Shown: positions 16,376 through 23,298 of the stretch, one piece after another
How the letters are laid out: each line of letters begins with the position of its first letter
Position numbering within the stretch: position 1 is the first letter of the stretch
Origin: a virus
Length of the DNA: 23,488 nucleotides
Strand: one strand, 5' to 3'
IMG/VR virus record: IMGVR_UViG_3300023179_000524
Coordinates: 1 to 23,488 of that record
Program-made: the position numbers and the translations under genes
The notes under the pieces: generated by a model
Database searches by the model: none
Seen by the model: the letters and a program-made list of their open reading frames with translations, nothing else
Told to the model about the DNA's origin: nothing

Positions 16376-17473
16376 ATGTCAGTCGACTCTAAAATTAAAG
16401 AATTGCTGGAGCGAGTTAAAGCTCAAGCAACTGACGCCGAGACTCTGTCGGAAGAAGGTGCACAGCCAATGGGATCTACTTCCGTAGCTAAGGATACAAG
16501 TATCAAACCAGCAAATGCCGGTGATGCAACATATCCTATGCAGGGCTCGTCTCAGAAGGCAAATATAGATGTTAGAGATGAAGAAGAACCAAATCAAGGT
16601 ATGAGAGCAGCTACCTCAGTTTCGAAAAATTCTTTATCAGCTAAAGGACCAGGCACAACACCCAATTTTACAACTATCGGTGATCCAGCAAATGCTGTTA
16701 ATCAACCAAATAGTGCGGGTAATGTACAAAAAGAAAGCACGGAAGAACCTAGTTTGAAAGAACAAATTATATCAATTTTTGGTGAAGATGTTTCTGAGGA
16801 CTTTGCTAATAGAGCAACCTCTATTTTTGAAGCAGCTGTTGTTGCTAGAGTTAATTCTGAAATGGAAAAAATTGTTGAACAATTGGAAGAGCAAAAAGTT
16901 AAAGAATTTGTGGAAGCCAAAGAATATATGATTGAAAAAATTGATTCATTTTTAAATTATGTCGTTGAACAATGGATGATAGAGAACGAATTAGCAATTG
17001 AAAATGGATTACGTACGGAAATTGCCGAGGATTTCATAGTAGGTATGAAATCCTTATTTAAAGAACATTATATTGAGATTCCTGAAGAAAAATATAATGT
17101 TATAGGAGAACTTCAGGAAAAAGCAGATACTCTTGAATCTAAACTTGATGAGGCATTAAATAATAGCATAGAATTAAAGAAAGAACTTGATTCTTTAAAG
17201 CGTCATTCTGTTTTAGAAAATATATCTAAAGATTTAGCTGACACTGAAGCTGAAAAATTAGTGAAGCTATTAGAAGGCGTTGATTTTGAAAATGAAGAAT
17301 TATTTACGGAAAAAGTTTCTGTAATTAAGGAAAATTATTTTCCAAAGAATAACAGTGTTAAACAAGCATCCACATCAATTACGGAAGATTCAGAATCCCC
17401 CATTGAAACCCTTGTCGAAGATAGCACTGTATCCAGATATGCCAAAGCGCTATCAAGAACAATAAAAAAATAA
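16376..17473 (+). CDS. 22: prohead scaffolding core protein gp22
   Basis: A 365 aa homologue of T4 gp22 (269 aa), the main internal scaffold of the prohead, degraded by gp21. The first about 125 residues are low-complexity and polar (GSTSVAKDTSIKPANAGD, GPGTTPNFTTIGDPANA) and explain the extra length. The rest is strongly helical and acidic with probable coiled coil (ELQEKADTLESKLDEALNN, IELKKELDSLKRH). The last residues SRYAKALSRTIKK match the conserved basic C-terminus of gp22 proteins. Candidate gp21 sites include IFE|A at 150-153 and LLE|G at 298-301. It has a dedicated late promoter and precedes gp23 by 14 bases. Confidence 0.9.
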   Translation: MSVDSKIKELLERVKAQATDAETLSEEGAQPMGSTSVAKDTSIKPANAGDATYPMQGSSQKANIDVRDEEEPNQGMRAATSVSKNSLSAKGPGTTPNFTTIGDPANAVNQPNSAGNVQKESTEEPSLKEQIISIFGEDVSEDFANRATSIFEAAVVARVNSEMEKIVEQLEEQKVKEFVEAKEYMIEKIDSFLNYVVEQWMIENELAIENGLRTEIAEDFIVGMKSLFKEHYIEIPEEKYNVIGELQEKADTLESKLDEALNNSIELKKELDSLKRHSVLENISKDLADTEAEKLVKLLEGVDFENEELFTEKVSVIKENYFPKNNSVKQASTSITEDSESPIETLVEDSTVSRYAKALSRTIKK

Positions 17474-17487
17474 CTAAGGAGTAATAA

Positions 17488-18786
17488 ATGTTTTTATCCG
17501 AACAACTACAAAAGAAATGGCAAGTTATTCTTGAGCATCCAGATCTTCCCGAAATCAAAGATGTATACAAGAAAGCTGTCACTTCTGTTCTTTTAGAAAA
17601 TCAGGAAAGAGCTTTGCGTGAAGAGCGTATGTCTCTTTTTGAGGGCCCTGCTTCAAATAATATTCAATCGACCGGCGGAATCGACACGTATGATCCTATT
17701 TTAATTGGATTGGTTCGTCGTTCTATGCCAAATCTTATGGCATATGATATTTGCGGTGTCCAGCCTATGACGGGACCTACAGGACTTATTTTTGCAATGC
17801 GTGCTCACGTTGGTTCAGGTCGTTCCAATACTGATCCTACGTTGGAAGCATTGTACAATGAAGCCAACACGATGGTGTCAGGAGCCAATAGCCCTGCGCA
17901 TGTAGGTACCAATCCAGTTGATTCACCTTATACGACTGCCGGTGGTATGACCACAGCGTATGGTGAGCAATTAGGTACCACAGGTAATGCTGCATTTAAC
18001 GATATGTCTTTTAGTATCGATAAGACCACGGTTACTGCAAAGACTCGTGCATTGAAAGCTGAGTATACTGTAGAACTTGCACAAGACTTGAAAGCAATTC
18101 ATGGTCTTGATGCCGAGGCAGAACTTTCAAATATTCTCTCTCAAGAGTTTATGTTTGAAATCAATCGCGAAATCGTTCGTTTGATCTATACTGTAGCTAA
18201 GGCAGGTTCTCCTGCTACAGCAACTGCAGGAACATTTGATTTAGATGTTGATTCAAATGGACGTTGGTCGGTTGAGCGTTTTAAGGGCTTATTGTTTAAT
18301 ATCGAACGCGATGCTAATCATATTGCCCAAGATACTCGTAGAGGAAAGGGTAACATCATTGTTTGCTCTGCAGATGTAGCATCTGCTTTAGCAATGGCCG
18401 GTGTTCTTGATTATGCCCCTGCACTTTCTACAAGTTTAAATGTTGATGATACCGGTAATACCTTTGCTGGTGTTCTGAATGGGCGTTTTCGTGTTTATGT
18501 TGACCCATATTCTGCTAACCTTGGTGCAAGTAATCAGTTTTATGTCGTTGGTTATAAAGGTTCTAGCCCATATGATGCTGGTTTATTTTATTGCCCATAT
18601 GTTCCTCTTCAAATGGTTCGTGCGGTCGATCCTAACAGCTTCCAGCCAAAGATTGGCTTTAAGACACGTTATGGTCTAATTGCGAATCCATATGTTGTAC
18701 AAGCTAACGGCGATGTGGATGCATCAACCTTTACAGCAAATCGTAATCAGTACTATCGTCGTACTAAGGTTACCAATTTGATGTAA
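17488..18786 (+). CDS. 23: major capsid protein gp23
   Basis: A 432 aa homologue of T4 gp23 (521 aa), the HK97-fold subunit of the head. The N-terminal propeptide of about 52 residues ends in SLFE|GPAS, a good gp21 cleavage site ((L/I)xE before a small residue); it is followed by GIDTYDPILIGLVRRSMPNL and AYDICGVQPMTGPTGLIFAM, which are highly conserved. Later signatures are TRALKAEYTVELAQDLKAIH, IVCSADVASALAMAGVL and FYCPYVPLQMVRAVDP. AAGGAG lies 6 bases before the ATG. Of 22 Arg codons, 20 are CGT/CGC, unlike neighbouring genes, consistent with selection for high expression. A strong intrinsic terminator follows. There is no gp24 vertex paralogue downstream, as in many aquatic T4-like phages. 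Confidence 0.98.
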   Translation: MFLSEQLQKKWQVILEHPDLPEIKDVYKKAVTSVLLENQERALREERMSLFEGPASNNIQSTGGIDTYDPILIGLVRRSMPNLMAYDICGVQPMTGPTGLIFAMRAHVGSGRSNTDPTLEALYNEANTMVSGANSPAHVGTNPVDSPYTTAGGMTTAYGEQLGTTGNAAFNDMSFSIDKTTVTAKTRALKAEYTVELAQDLKAIHGLDAEAELSNILSQEFMFEINREIVRLIYTVAKAGSPATATAGTFDLDVDSNGRWSVERFKGLLFNIERDANHIAQDTRRGKGNIIVCSADVASALAMAGVLDYAPALSTSLNVDDTGNTFAGVLNGRFRVYVDPYSANLGASNQFYVVGYKGSSPYDAGLFYCPYVPLQMVRAVDPNSFQPKIGFKTRYGLIANPYVVQANGDVDASTFTANRNQYYRRTKVTNLM

Positions 18787-18811
18787 TATTGAGCCGACGA
18801 AGATCGGATTT

Positions 18812-18837
18812 AGGGGGAGTAAAATCCCCCTTTTTTT
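18812..18837 (+). terminator. strong intrinsic terminator after gp23
   Basis: A 7-bp stem AGGGGGA/TCCCCCT with a 6-base loop (GTAAAA) is followed by a run of T (18831-18837). Five consecutive G:C pairs make it very stable in this AT-rich genome. A smaller hairpin, CCGA...TCGG (18794-18807), lies just upstream. It ends the scaffold-capsid transcript 26 bases after the gp23 stop. Confidence 0.95.
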
Positions 18838-18842
18838 ATCTT

Positions 18843-18850
18843 TATAAATA
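18843..18850 (+). promoter_or_regulatory. late promoter of the post-capsid unit
   Basis: Exact TATAAATA, only six bases after the terminator T run. With T4 spacing, transcription would begin near 18856, giving a leader of only about 11 bases that is almost entirely the AAGGAG ribosome binding site before the ATG at 18867. It starts the unit that includes the tail-tube-fold protein, glycosyltransferase, UvsY, UvsW and gp55, unless internal promoters exist that I could not recognise. Confidence 0.8.
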
Positions 18851-18866
18851 TAGTGAAGGAGATTAG

Positions 18867-19451
18867 ATGGCATATACAGCAAATATATCAATATTACAAG
18901 ATTCGTATTACAATAATAGAGTTACTACCTATGATTATCTAAGACCCAATGGTTTTAGATTTATAATAAAAGAAATGCCCTATGTGGCATATACTTGTCA
19001 ATCTGCTAATTTGCCTTCATTGCAACTAGGCAATGCTATTCAACCGACTCCATTTGTTGACATACCGATAGTAGGCGATAAAGTTAATTTTGGGGATTTT
19101 ACTATAAGATTTTTAATTCAAGAAGATATGTCCAATTATCTTGAATTATTTGGTTGGTTAATTGCTTTAGGTTTTCCAAAAGAACACAAACAATTTACTA
19201 GTTTTGTTCAAAAACGAGAAAATCGTTTTCCTTATTCGCAGGGTGGCAGAAGAACAGATGGAATGGCTTACTCAGATGCAACTTTGACAATTTTAGACTC
19301 GACAAACAATCCTAAAACTGATATCATATTTTATGATTTATTCCCGATTTCCGTAGAAGCTTTAGATTTTGATGTGACTACAAACGATGTTCCATTTTTC
19401 ATAGGAATCGCATCATTCAAGTATAAGTATTTTGATATTAACCCCCTATAA
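18867..19451 (+). CDS. tail-tube-fold structural protein (gp19/gp54-like)
   Basis: A 194 aa protein. The opening RPNGFRFIIKEMPYVAYTCQ, then ANLPSLQLGNAIQPTPFVD and VGDKVNFGDFTIRFLIQEDM with LELFGWLIALGFP, has the order of strands and helix seen in gp19-type tail tube proteins (compare GDRVFAPWTITILND then the EQWMNG helix in gp19 of this phage). Proteins of this pattern are common in aquatic T4-like phages, sometimes annotated as tail tube or tube initiator proteins. T4 has two tube-fold proteins at the baseplate, gp48 and gp54, and this could be the equivalent, though it is shorter than gp54. Alternatively it is a tail completion protein, since gp3 occupies a similar post-capsid place in cyanophages. 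Exact role uncertain. Confidence 0.6.
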   Translation: MAYTANISILQDSYYNNRVTTYDYLRPNGFRFIIKEMPYVAYTCQSANLPSLQLGNAIQPTPFVDIPIVGDKVNFGDFTIRFLIQEDMSNYLELFGWLIALGFPKEHKQFTSFVQKRENRFPYSQGGRRTDGMAYSDATLTILDSTNNPKTDIIFYDLFPISVEALDFDVTTNDVPFFIGIASFKYKYFDINPL

Positions 19452-19465
19452 ATTTTGAGGTAATT

Positions 19466-20323
19466 ATGGCAGAAAATATTGATCCAACTGCAGAAAACAT
19501 GCAACCCACAACTGTAGATAATCAAGGCAAGATATCTATTAGTATAGATGAACTAAGAAATAATAAATTTTTCATCGCCACTCCTTGTTATGGTGGAGCA
19601 TTAACAGAACCATATTTTAGATCTGTTATCAAAATGATGACATTTTTTAATCAGCATCGAGTGCCATTGGCTTTTGGCACAATTGCAAACGAATCACTGG
19701 TAACAAGAGCAAGAAACGTATTGTTGGCATATTTTTTAGCGTCTGATTATAGCCATCTAATGTTTATTGATGCAGATATTGAATTTAATGTGGATGATAT
19801 TCTTAAACTTTATGCTCATAATCGAGATGTTTGTGTGGGTGCATATCCCAAGAAAGGGGTTAATTGGGATAGAATCAAAGATACAATTCAAAATGATCCC
19901 GAAAAAGTAAAAGAGGGTGCCAATATCGCAGCAATGGGTGCAGATTATGCTGTTAATTTCAAATTTATAAACAAAGAAAGTAGATCAATTGCAGTGGATC
20001 GCGGAGTAGTTAAATTACATGATGCAGGTACAGGTTTCATGATGATCAAGCGTCAGGCAATTTTGAAACTTATCAAAGCATATCCAGAATTAAAATACAA
20101 TAATGATGTCCAACTAAACAATGATCTATCTGATCATTTTTATGCAATATTTGATACAATGATTGATCCAGTAGATCGTAGGTATTTATCTGAGGACTAC
20201 ACATTCTGTCGTCGATGGCAGGATATTGGTGGAGATATTTGGTTAGATCCAACAATTAGTTTAAATCACTATGGTTCATTCTGTTTCGCAGGAAACCCCT
20301 CGCTTATTATTCAATATCAGTAA
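19466..20323 (+). CDS. GT-A fold glycosyltransferase
   Basis: A 285 aa enzyme expected to transfer a sugar from a nucleotide-sugar donor to an unknown acceptor. After a polar 30-residue N-terminus, FFIATPCYGG (35-44) starts the nucleotide-binding fold; LMFIDADIEF (98-107) holds the metal-binding DxD; AYPKKG follows at 126-131; GTGFMMIKRQAI is at 188-199; and YLSEDYTFCRRW (240-251) supplies the ED acid and RRW acceptor-side motif found in family 2-like enzymes. It has no membrane segment. It lies between a tail protein and uvsY with short spacing (GAGG before the start). Phage DNA bases, virion proteins or host surface glycans are all possible acceptors; the sequence does not say which. Confidence 0.8.
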   Translation: MAENIDPTAENMQPTTVDNQGKISISIDELRNNKFFIATPCYGGALTEPYFRSVIKMMTFFNQHRVPLAFGTIANESLVTRARNVLLAYFLASDYSHLMFIDADIEFNVDDILKLYAHNRDVCVGAYPKKGVNWDRIKDTIQNDPEKVKEGANIAAMGADYAVNFKFINKESRSIAVDRGVVKLHDAGTGFMMIKRQAILKLIKAYPELKYNNDVQLNNDLSDHFYAIFDTMIDPVDRRYLSEDYTFCRRWQDIGGDIWLDPTISLNHYGSFCFAGNPSLIIQYQ

Positions 20324-20328
20324 AAATT

Positions 20329-20769
20329 ATGAAATTATCAGAGCTTCAGGAAAGTTGGGCTGAAGACTGTAAAATTGATGAAACAAACCTAGGCAAAGAA
20401 TCAGCTCGTGTGCCCACGCTGCATGCCAAGTATCTTAATTTTCTTTCTTCTACCAGACTTAATTTGAGAAAAGCAGAATCAGATTATTATAACTGCAGAA
20501 GAAAGAAATATCGATACTATCGGGGAGAAATGAGTAAAGATGAATTGGAGCAGGAAGGATGGATTCAATGGCAGGGGGCAAAACCTTTAAAAAATGAAAT
20601 TGATGAATTCCTGCAAGGTGACGTTGATTTAATTGCCTTAACAGATAAGATAGAATATTTTAAAACTGTGCTTTATCATCTTGAGCAAATTATTCGATCT
20701 ATCAATTCAAGAACATGGGACATAAAGTCCAGTATTGAGTGGTACAAGTTTACTAATGGTTTGATGTAA
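20329..20769 (+). CDS. uvsY: recombination mediator UvsY
   Basis: A 146 aa homologue of T4 UvsY (137 aa), the hexameric protein that loads the UvsX recombinase onto gp32-coated single strands. Typical segments are LSELQESWAEDCKID at the N-terminus, ARVPTLHAKYLNFLSSTRLN, KAESDYYNCRRKKYRYYRGE and, at the C-terminus, INSRTWDIKSSIEWYKFTNG. It is basic in the middle and helical throughout. It starts five bases after the glycosyltransferase stop and overlaps uvsW by one base (TAATG), the same uvsY-uvsW neighbour relation as in T4. Confidence 0.95.
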   Translation: MKLSELQESWAEDCKIDETNLGKESARVPTLHAKYLNFLSSTRLNLRKAESDYYNCRRKKYRYYRGEMSKDELEQEGWIQWQGAKPLKNEIDEFLQGDVDLIALTDKIEYFKTVLYHLEQIIRSINSRTWDIKSSIEWYKFTNGLM

Positions 20770-22253
20770 TGACTGAAATTACTATTAGAAAAAAGAATGA
20801 AGTCCATATTATAGTGGATACTGATCCCTCCATAGCACAAGAATTAAATGATTATTTTTCCTTTGATGTTCCGGGTGCCAAATTTCATCCATTGTATAGA
20901 TCAAAAGTTTGGGATGGTAAAGTTCATTTATTTTCTATGATTACTAAAGAACTGTATGTAGGATTACTTGATTATGTAAAGAAATTTGCCGAGGAACGTG
21001 ATTATGACTTGGATGAATCTGAATATAGAAAATCTTTTGACGAAATTACATATAAAGACATTAAAGAGTTTTGCAATTCTTTGAACGTTACATCAAAAGG
21101 CAAACAAATAGAAATAAGAGAATATCAGATAGATGCAATCTATCAGGCAATTGTCAACGGAAGACGCTTATTATTATCGCCAACTGGTTCGGGGAAATCT
21201 CTTATTATTTACTGCCTCATACGTTGGCATGAAAAATACGGAAGACGACAACTTATTCTTGTTCCTACAACAAGCCTTGTGGAGCAGATGTACTCAGATT
21301 TTCAAGACTATTCAGGAATAAATGAATGGAAAACATCTGAAAATTGTAGACGAATATACGGCGGACATGAAAAATTAAATGATTACAATGTTGTTATTAG
21401 TACATGGCAATCTATCTACAAGATGCCGAAACAATTTTTCGCTGAGTTTAAAGTAATATTTGGAGACGAGGCACATCTTTTTAAGGCAAAAAGTTTAACA
21501 GGTATTCTTAATAAGTGCACGATAAGTCCATACCGTATAGGAACCACCGGCACATTAGATGGAACAAAAACACATAAATTAGTATTGGAGGGACTATTTG
21601 GTCCTGTCTACAAGGTCACTACTACTAAGAAACTTATAACTGATAAAACATTAGCTGATCTAAAAATTACTAATCTAATTTTGGAATATACAGATGAAAT
21701 AAGAAAAAGTATGCGAGGGTGTTCTTATCAAGAAGAGATGGATTTTTTGGTTCAATATGCTCCGAGGAATAAGTTTATTAGAAATCTTTCTTTAAACCAA
21801 AAGGGAAATACTTTGGTGCTATTTCAATTTGTAGAAAAACATGGAAAACAATTGTATGAAATGATATTGGAAAAAGCCCAAGGTAAACAAGTGTTTTTTG
21901 TTTATGGTGGCACTGATACAGAACAACGTGAGAATGTTAGACAATTGACAGAATTAGAAAATGGTGCTATAATAGTAGCGTCGGTCGGGACATTCTCGAC
22001 AGGAATAAATATTAGGAATTTGCACAATATTATTTTTGCTTCACCTAGCAAGTCTAGAGTGAGGAATCTGCAATCAATCGGTAGAGGACTTAGAACAAGC
22101 GAAACTAAAGACTCTTGTAATCTATATGATATAGGTGACGATTTATCTTGGAAATCTAAGAAAAATTTTACGTTACTGCATATGATTGAGCGTATTAAAA
22201 TTTATAATGATGAGCATTTTGATTACAAACTAGTAAAGGTACCTATTCAATGA
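20769..22253 (+). CDS. uvsW: recombination DNA/RNA helicase UvsW
   Basis: A 494 aa superfamily 2 helicase matching T4 UvsW (503 aa), which unwinds R-loops and branched DNA, shuts down origin-dependent replication and restarts stalled forks. An N-terminal DNA-binding domain of about 100 residues (FDVPGAKFHPLYRSKVWDGK) is followed by the Q-like REYQIDAI, motif I SPTGSGKS (137-144), motif II DEAH (233-236), motif III-like GTTGTLD (258-264) and motif VI QSIGRGLR (435-442). All catalytic residues are present. It overlaps uvsY by one base upstream and the next gene by four bases (ATGA). Confidence 0.96.
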   Translation: MTEITIRKKNEVHIIVDTDPSIAQELNDYFSFDVPGAKFHPLYRSKVWDGKVHLFSMITKELYVGLLDYVKKFAEERDYDLDESEYRKSFDEITYKDIKEFCNSLNVTSKGKQIEIREYQIDAIYQAIVNGRRLLLSPTGSGKSLIIYCLIRWHEKYGRRQLILVPTTSLVEQMYSDFQDYSGINEWKTSENCRRIYGGHEKLNDYNVVISTWQSIYKMPKQFFAEFKVIFGDEAHLFKAKSLTGILNKCTISPYRIGTTGTLDGTKTHKLVLEGLFGPVYKVTTTKKLITDKTLADLKITNLILEYTDEIRKSMRGCSYQEEMDFLVQYAPRNKFIRNLSLNQKGNTLVLFQFVEKHGKQLYEMILEKAQGKQVFFVYGGTDTEQRENVRQLTELENGAIIVASVGTFSTGINIRNLHNIIFASPSKSRVRNLQSIGRGLRTSETKDSCNLYDIGDDLSWKSKKNFTLLHMIERIKIYNDEHFDYKLVKVPIQ

Positions 22254-22717
22254 GTACATCCAACCTCTATTATAAGTATTTAAAATTAACTAATGGTGAT
22301 AATATAATTTGTACTACAGATAATGATTGCACAAAACTTAGAGATAATAATACTATTTGTATCGTTGATCCAGTTATATTGACTCCTATACGATATCCCA
22401 GAGGCATGAGTATAGTTGAGGGTTACGTATTTCAACCTTGGATTAGATTTTCTACTGAAACAGTATTTGAAATACCTATTAATACCATTATAGTTTCCTC
22501 TGATATAGAAGAAGAATTACGAGAAGGGTATTTAAATTTTTTGATTAAAGAAAAAGAAGATGAAGTGGAAGAAATTAAAAATAATCAATTATCATCGCAG
22601 GATCATGTTAAATTGGTTGATATGCTAAATAATATTGCTAAAAATACAAAGGAAGATGATGAAAGTAGCAAAGAAGAAATCAAAAGATTTAACTCTGAAG
22701 GATACACAATCCATTAG
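22250..22717 (+). CDS. conserved phage protein, possible Lsm/SH3-like barrel
   Basis: A 155 aa protein with no T4 gene name that I can assign. Residues about 8-90 look like a small beta barrel: YLKLTNGDNIICTTD, then ICIVDPVILTPIRY, GYVFQPWIRFS and FEIPINTIIVSSDI, a spacing reminiscent of Lsm-like proteins. After it comes a charged helical tail (IKEKEDEVEEIKNN, KEDDESSKEEIKRF). I know proteins of this type next to uvsW and gp55 in aquatic T4-like phages. It overlaps uvsW by four bases and the start of gp55 by about 59 bases, so it belongs to the recombination/late transcription group. RNA or nucleic acid binding is only a fold-based guess. Confidence 0.65.
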   Translation: MSTSNLYYKYLKLTNGDNIICTTDNDCTKLRDNNTICIVDPVILTPIRYPRGMSIVEGYVFQPWIRFSTETVFEIPINTIIVSSDIEEELREGYLNFLIKEKEDEVEEIKNNQLSSQDHVKLVDMLNNIAKNTKEDDESSKEEIKRFNSEGYTIH

Positions 22718-23267
22718 TGAACCCATTCCCGTATCTTCACATTATGTAGATAACAAGAAATTTTTACAAGCACTAATTGAATATAGGGATCAAATTGATA
22801 AGGCTTCTGCAGAAGGCAAACTTCAACCGCAGGTACCTAATTACATAGGTGAATGTTTTATAAAGATTGCAACACATTTATCATACAAATCTAATTTTAT
22901 TAATTATACTTTTAAAGACGATATGATAAGTGATGGCATTGAGAATTGTCTAACTGCTGTTGCCAAATTTGATCCAGCAAAATCTTCAAATCCTTTTGCC
23001 TACTATACCCAGATCATTTATTTTGCCTTTTTACGAAGAATTCAAAAAGAAAAGAAGATGCAGGTAACTAAATACAAGATGATAGAAAATATGGACTTGG
23101 ATGCAATTATTACGCAAGAACATGATGGGGGCGAATTTAATAATCAGTTTTTGGATTATTTAAAAAAGCAACTGGATCAGGTAGATGTAAATAAAAGAAT
23201 AATTCAGTTACCAAAAAAGAACAAATTGGCGGAAGAAATAGATCCAAATATTGACAACGATAACTAA
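22659..23267 (+). CDS. 55: late transcription sigma factor gp55
   Basis: A 202 aa homologue of T4 gp55 (185 aa), the small sigma-family protein that directs host RNA polymerase to TATAAATA late promoters with gp33 and the sliding clamp. NYTFKDDMISDGIENCLTAV, KFDPAKSSNPFAYYTQIIYF and AFLRRIQKEKKMQVTKYK (residues 82-140) correspond to sigma region 2, which contacts polymerase and reads the -10 element. I choose the second ATG of an ATGATG pair (22659) because AAGGA ends 5 bases before it; an in-frame TTG at 22635 has no such support. The start lies inside the preceding gene. The C-terminus (KKNKLAEEIDPNIDNDN) is polar, without an obvious hydrophobic clamp-binding tail. Confidence 0.9.
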   Translation: MKVAKKKSKDLTLKDTQSISEPIPVSSHYVDNKKFLQALIEYRDQIDKASAEGKLQPQVPNYIGECFIKIATHLSYKSNFINYTFKDDMISDGIENCLTAVAKFDPAKSSNPFAYYTQIIYFAFLRRIQKEKKMQVTKYKMIENMDLDAIITQEHDGGEFNNQFLDYLKKQLDQVDVNKRIIQLPKKNKLAEEIDPNIDNDN

Positions 23268-23298
23268 ATATACTACTATTAGTTATTAGGAGATTATT

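Noticed and set aside
16379-16920. Minus-strand open frames opposite gp22
   Set aside because: Cys- and Ser-rich translations typical of antisense reading of a helical gene; no independent support.
22635-22658. TTG start for gp55
   Set aside because: The AAGGA motif at 22649-22653 sits correctly only for the ATG pair at 22656/22659.
23268-23285. Possible late promoter before the radical SAM gene (TAAATATACTACTATT)
   Set aside because: It lacks the TATAAATA octamer; the order of bases is different, and in AT-rich DNA such a partial match is expected by chance.
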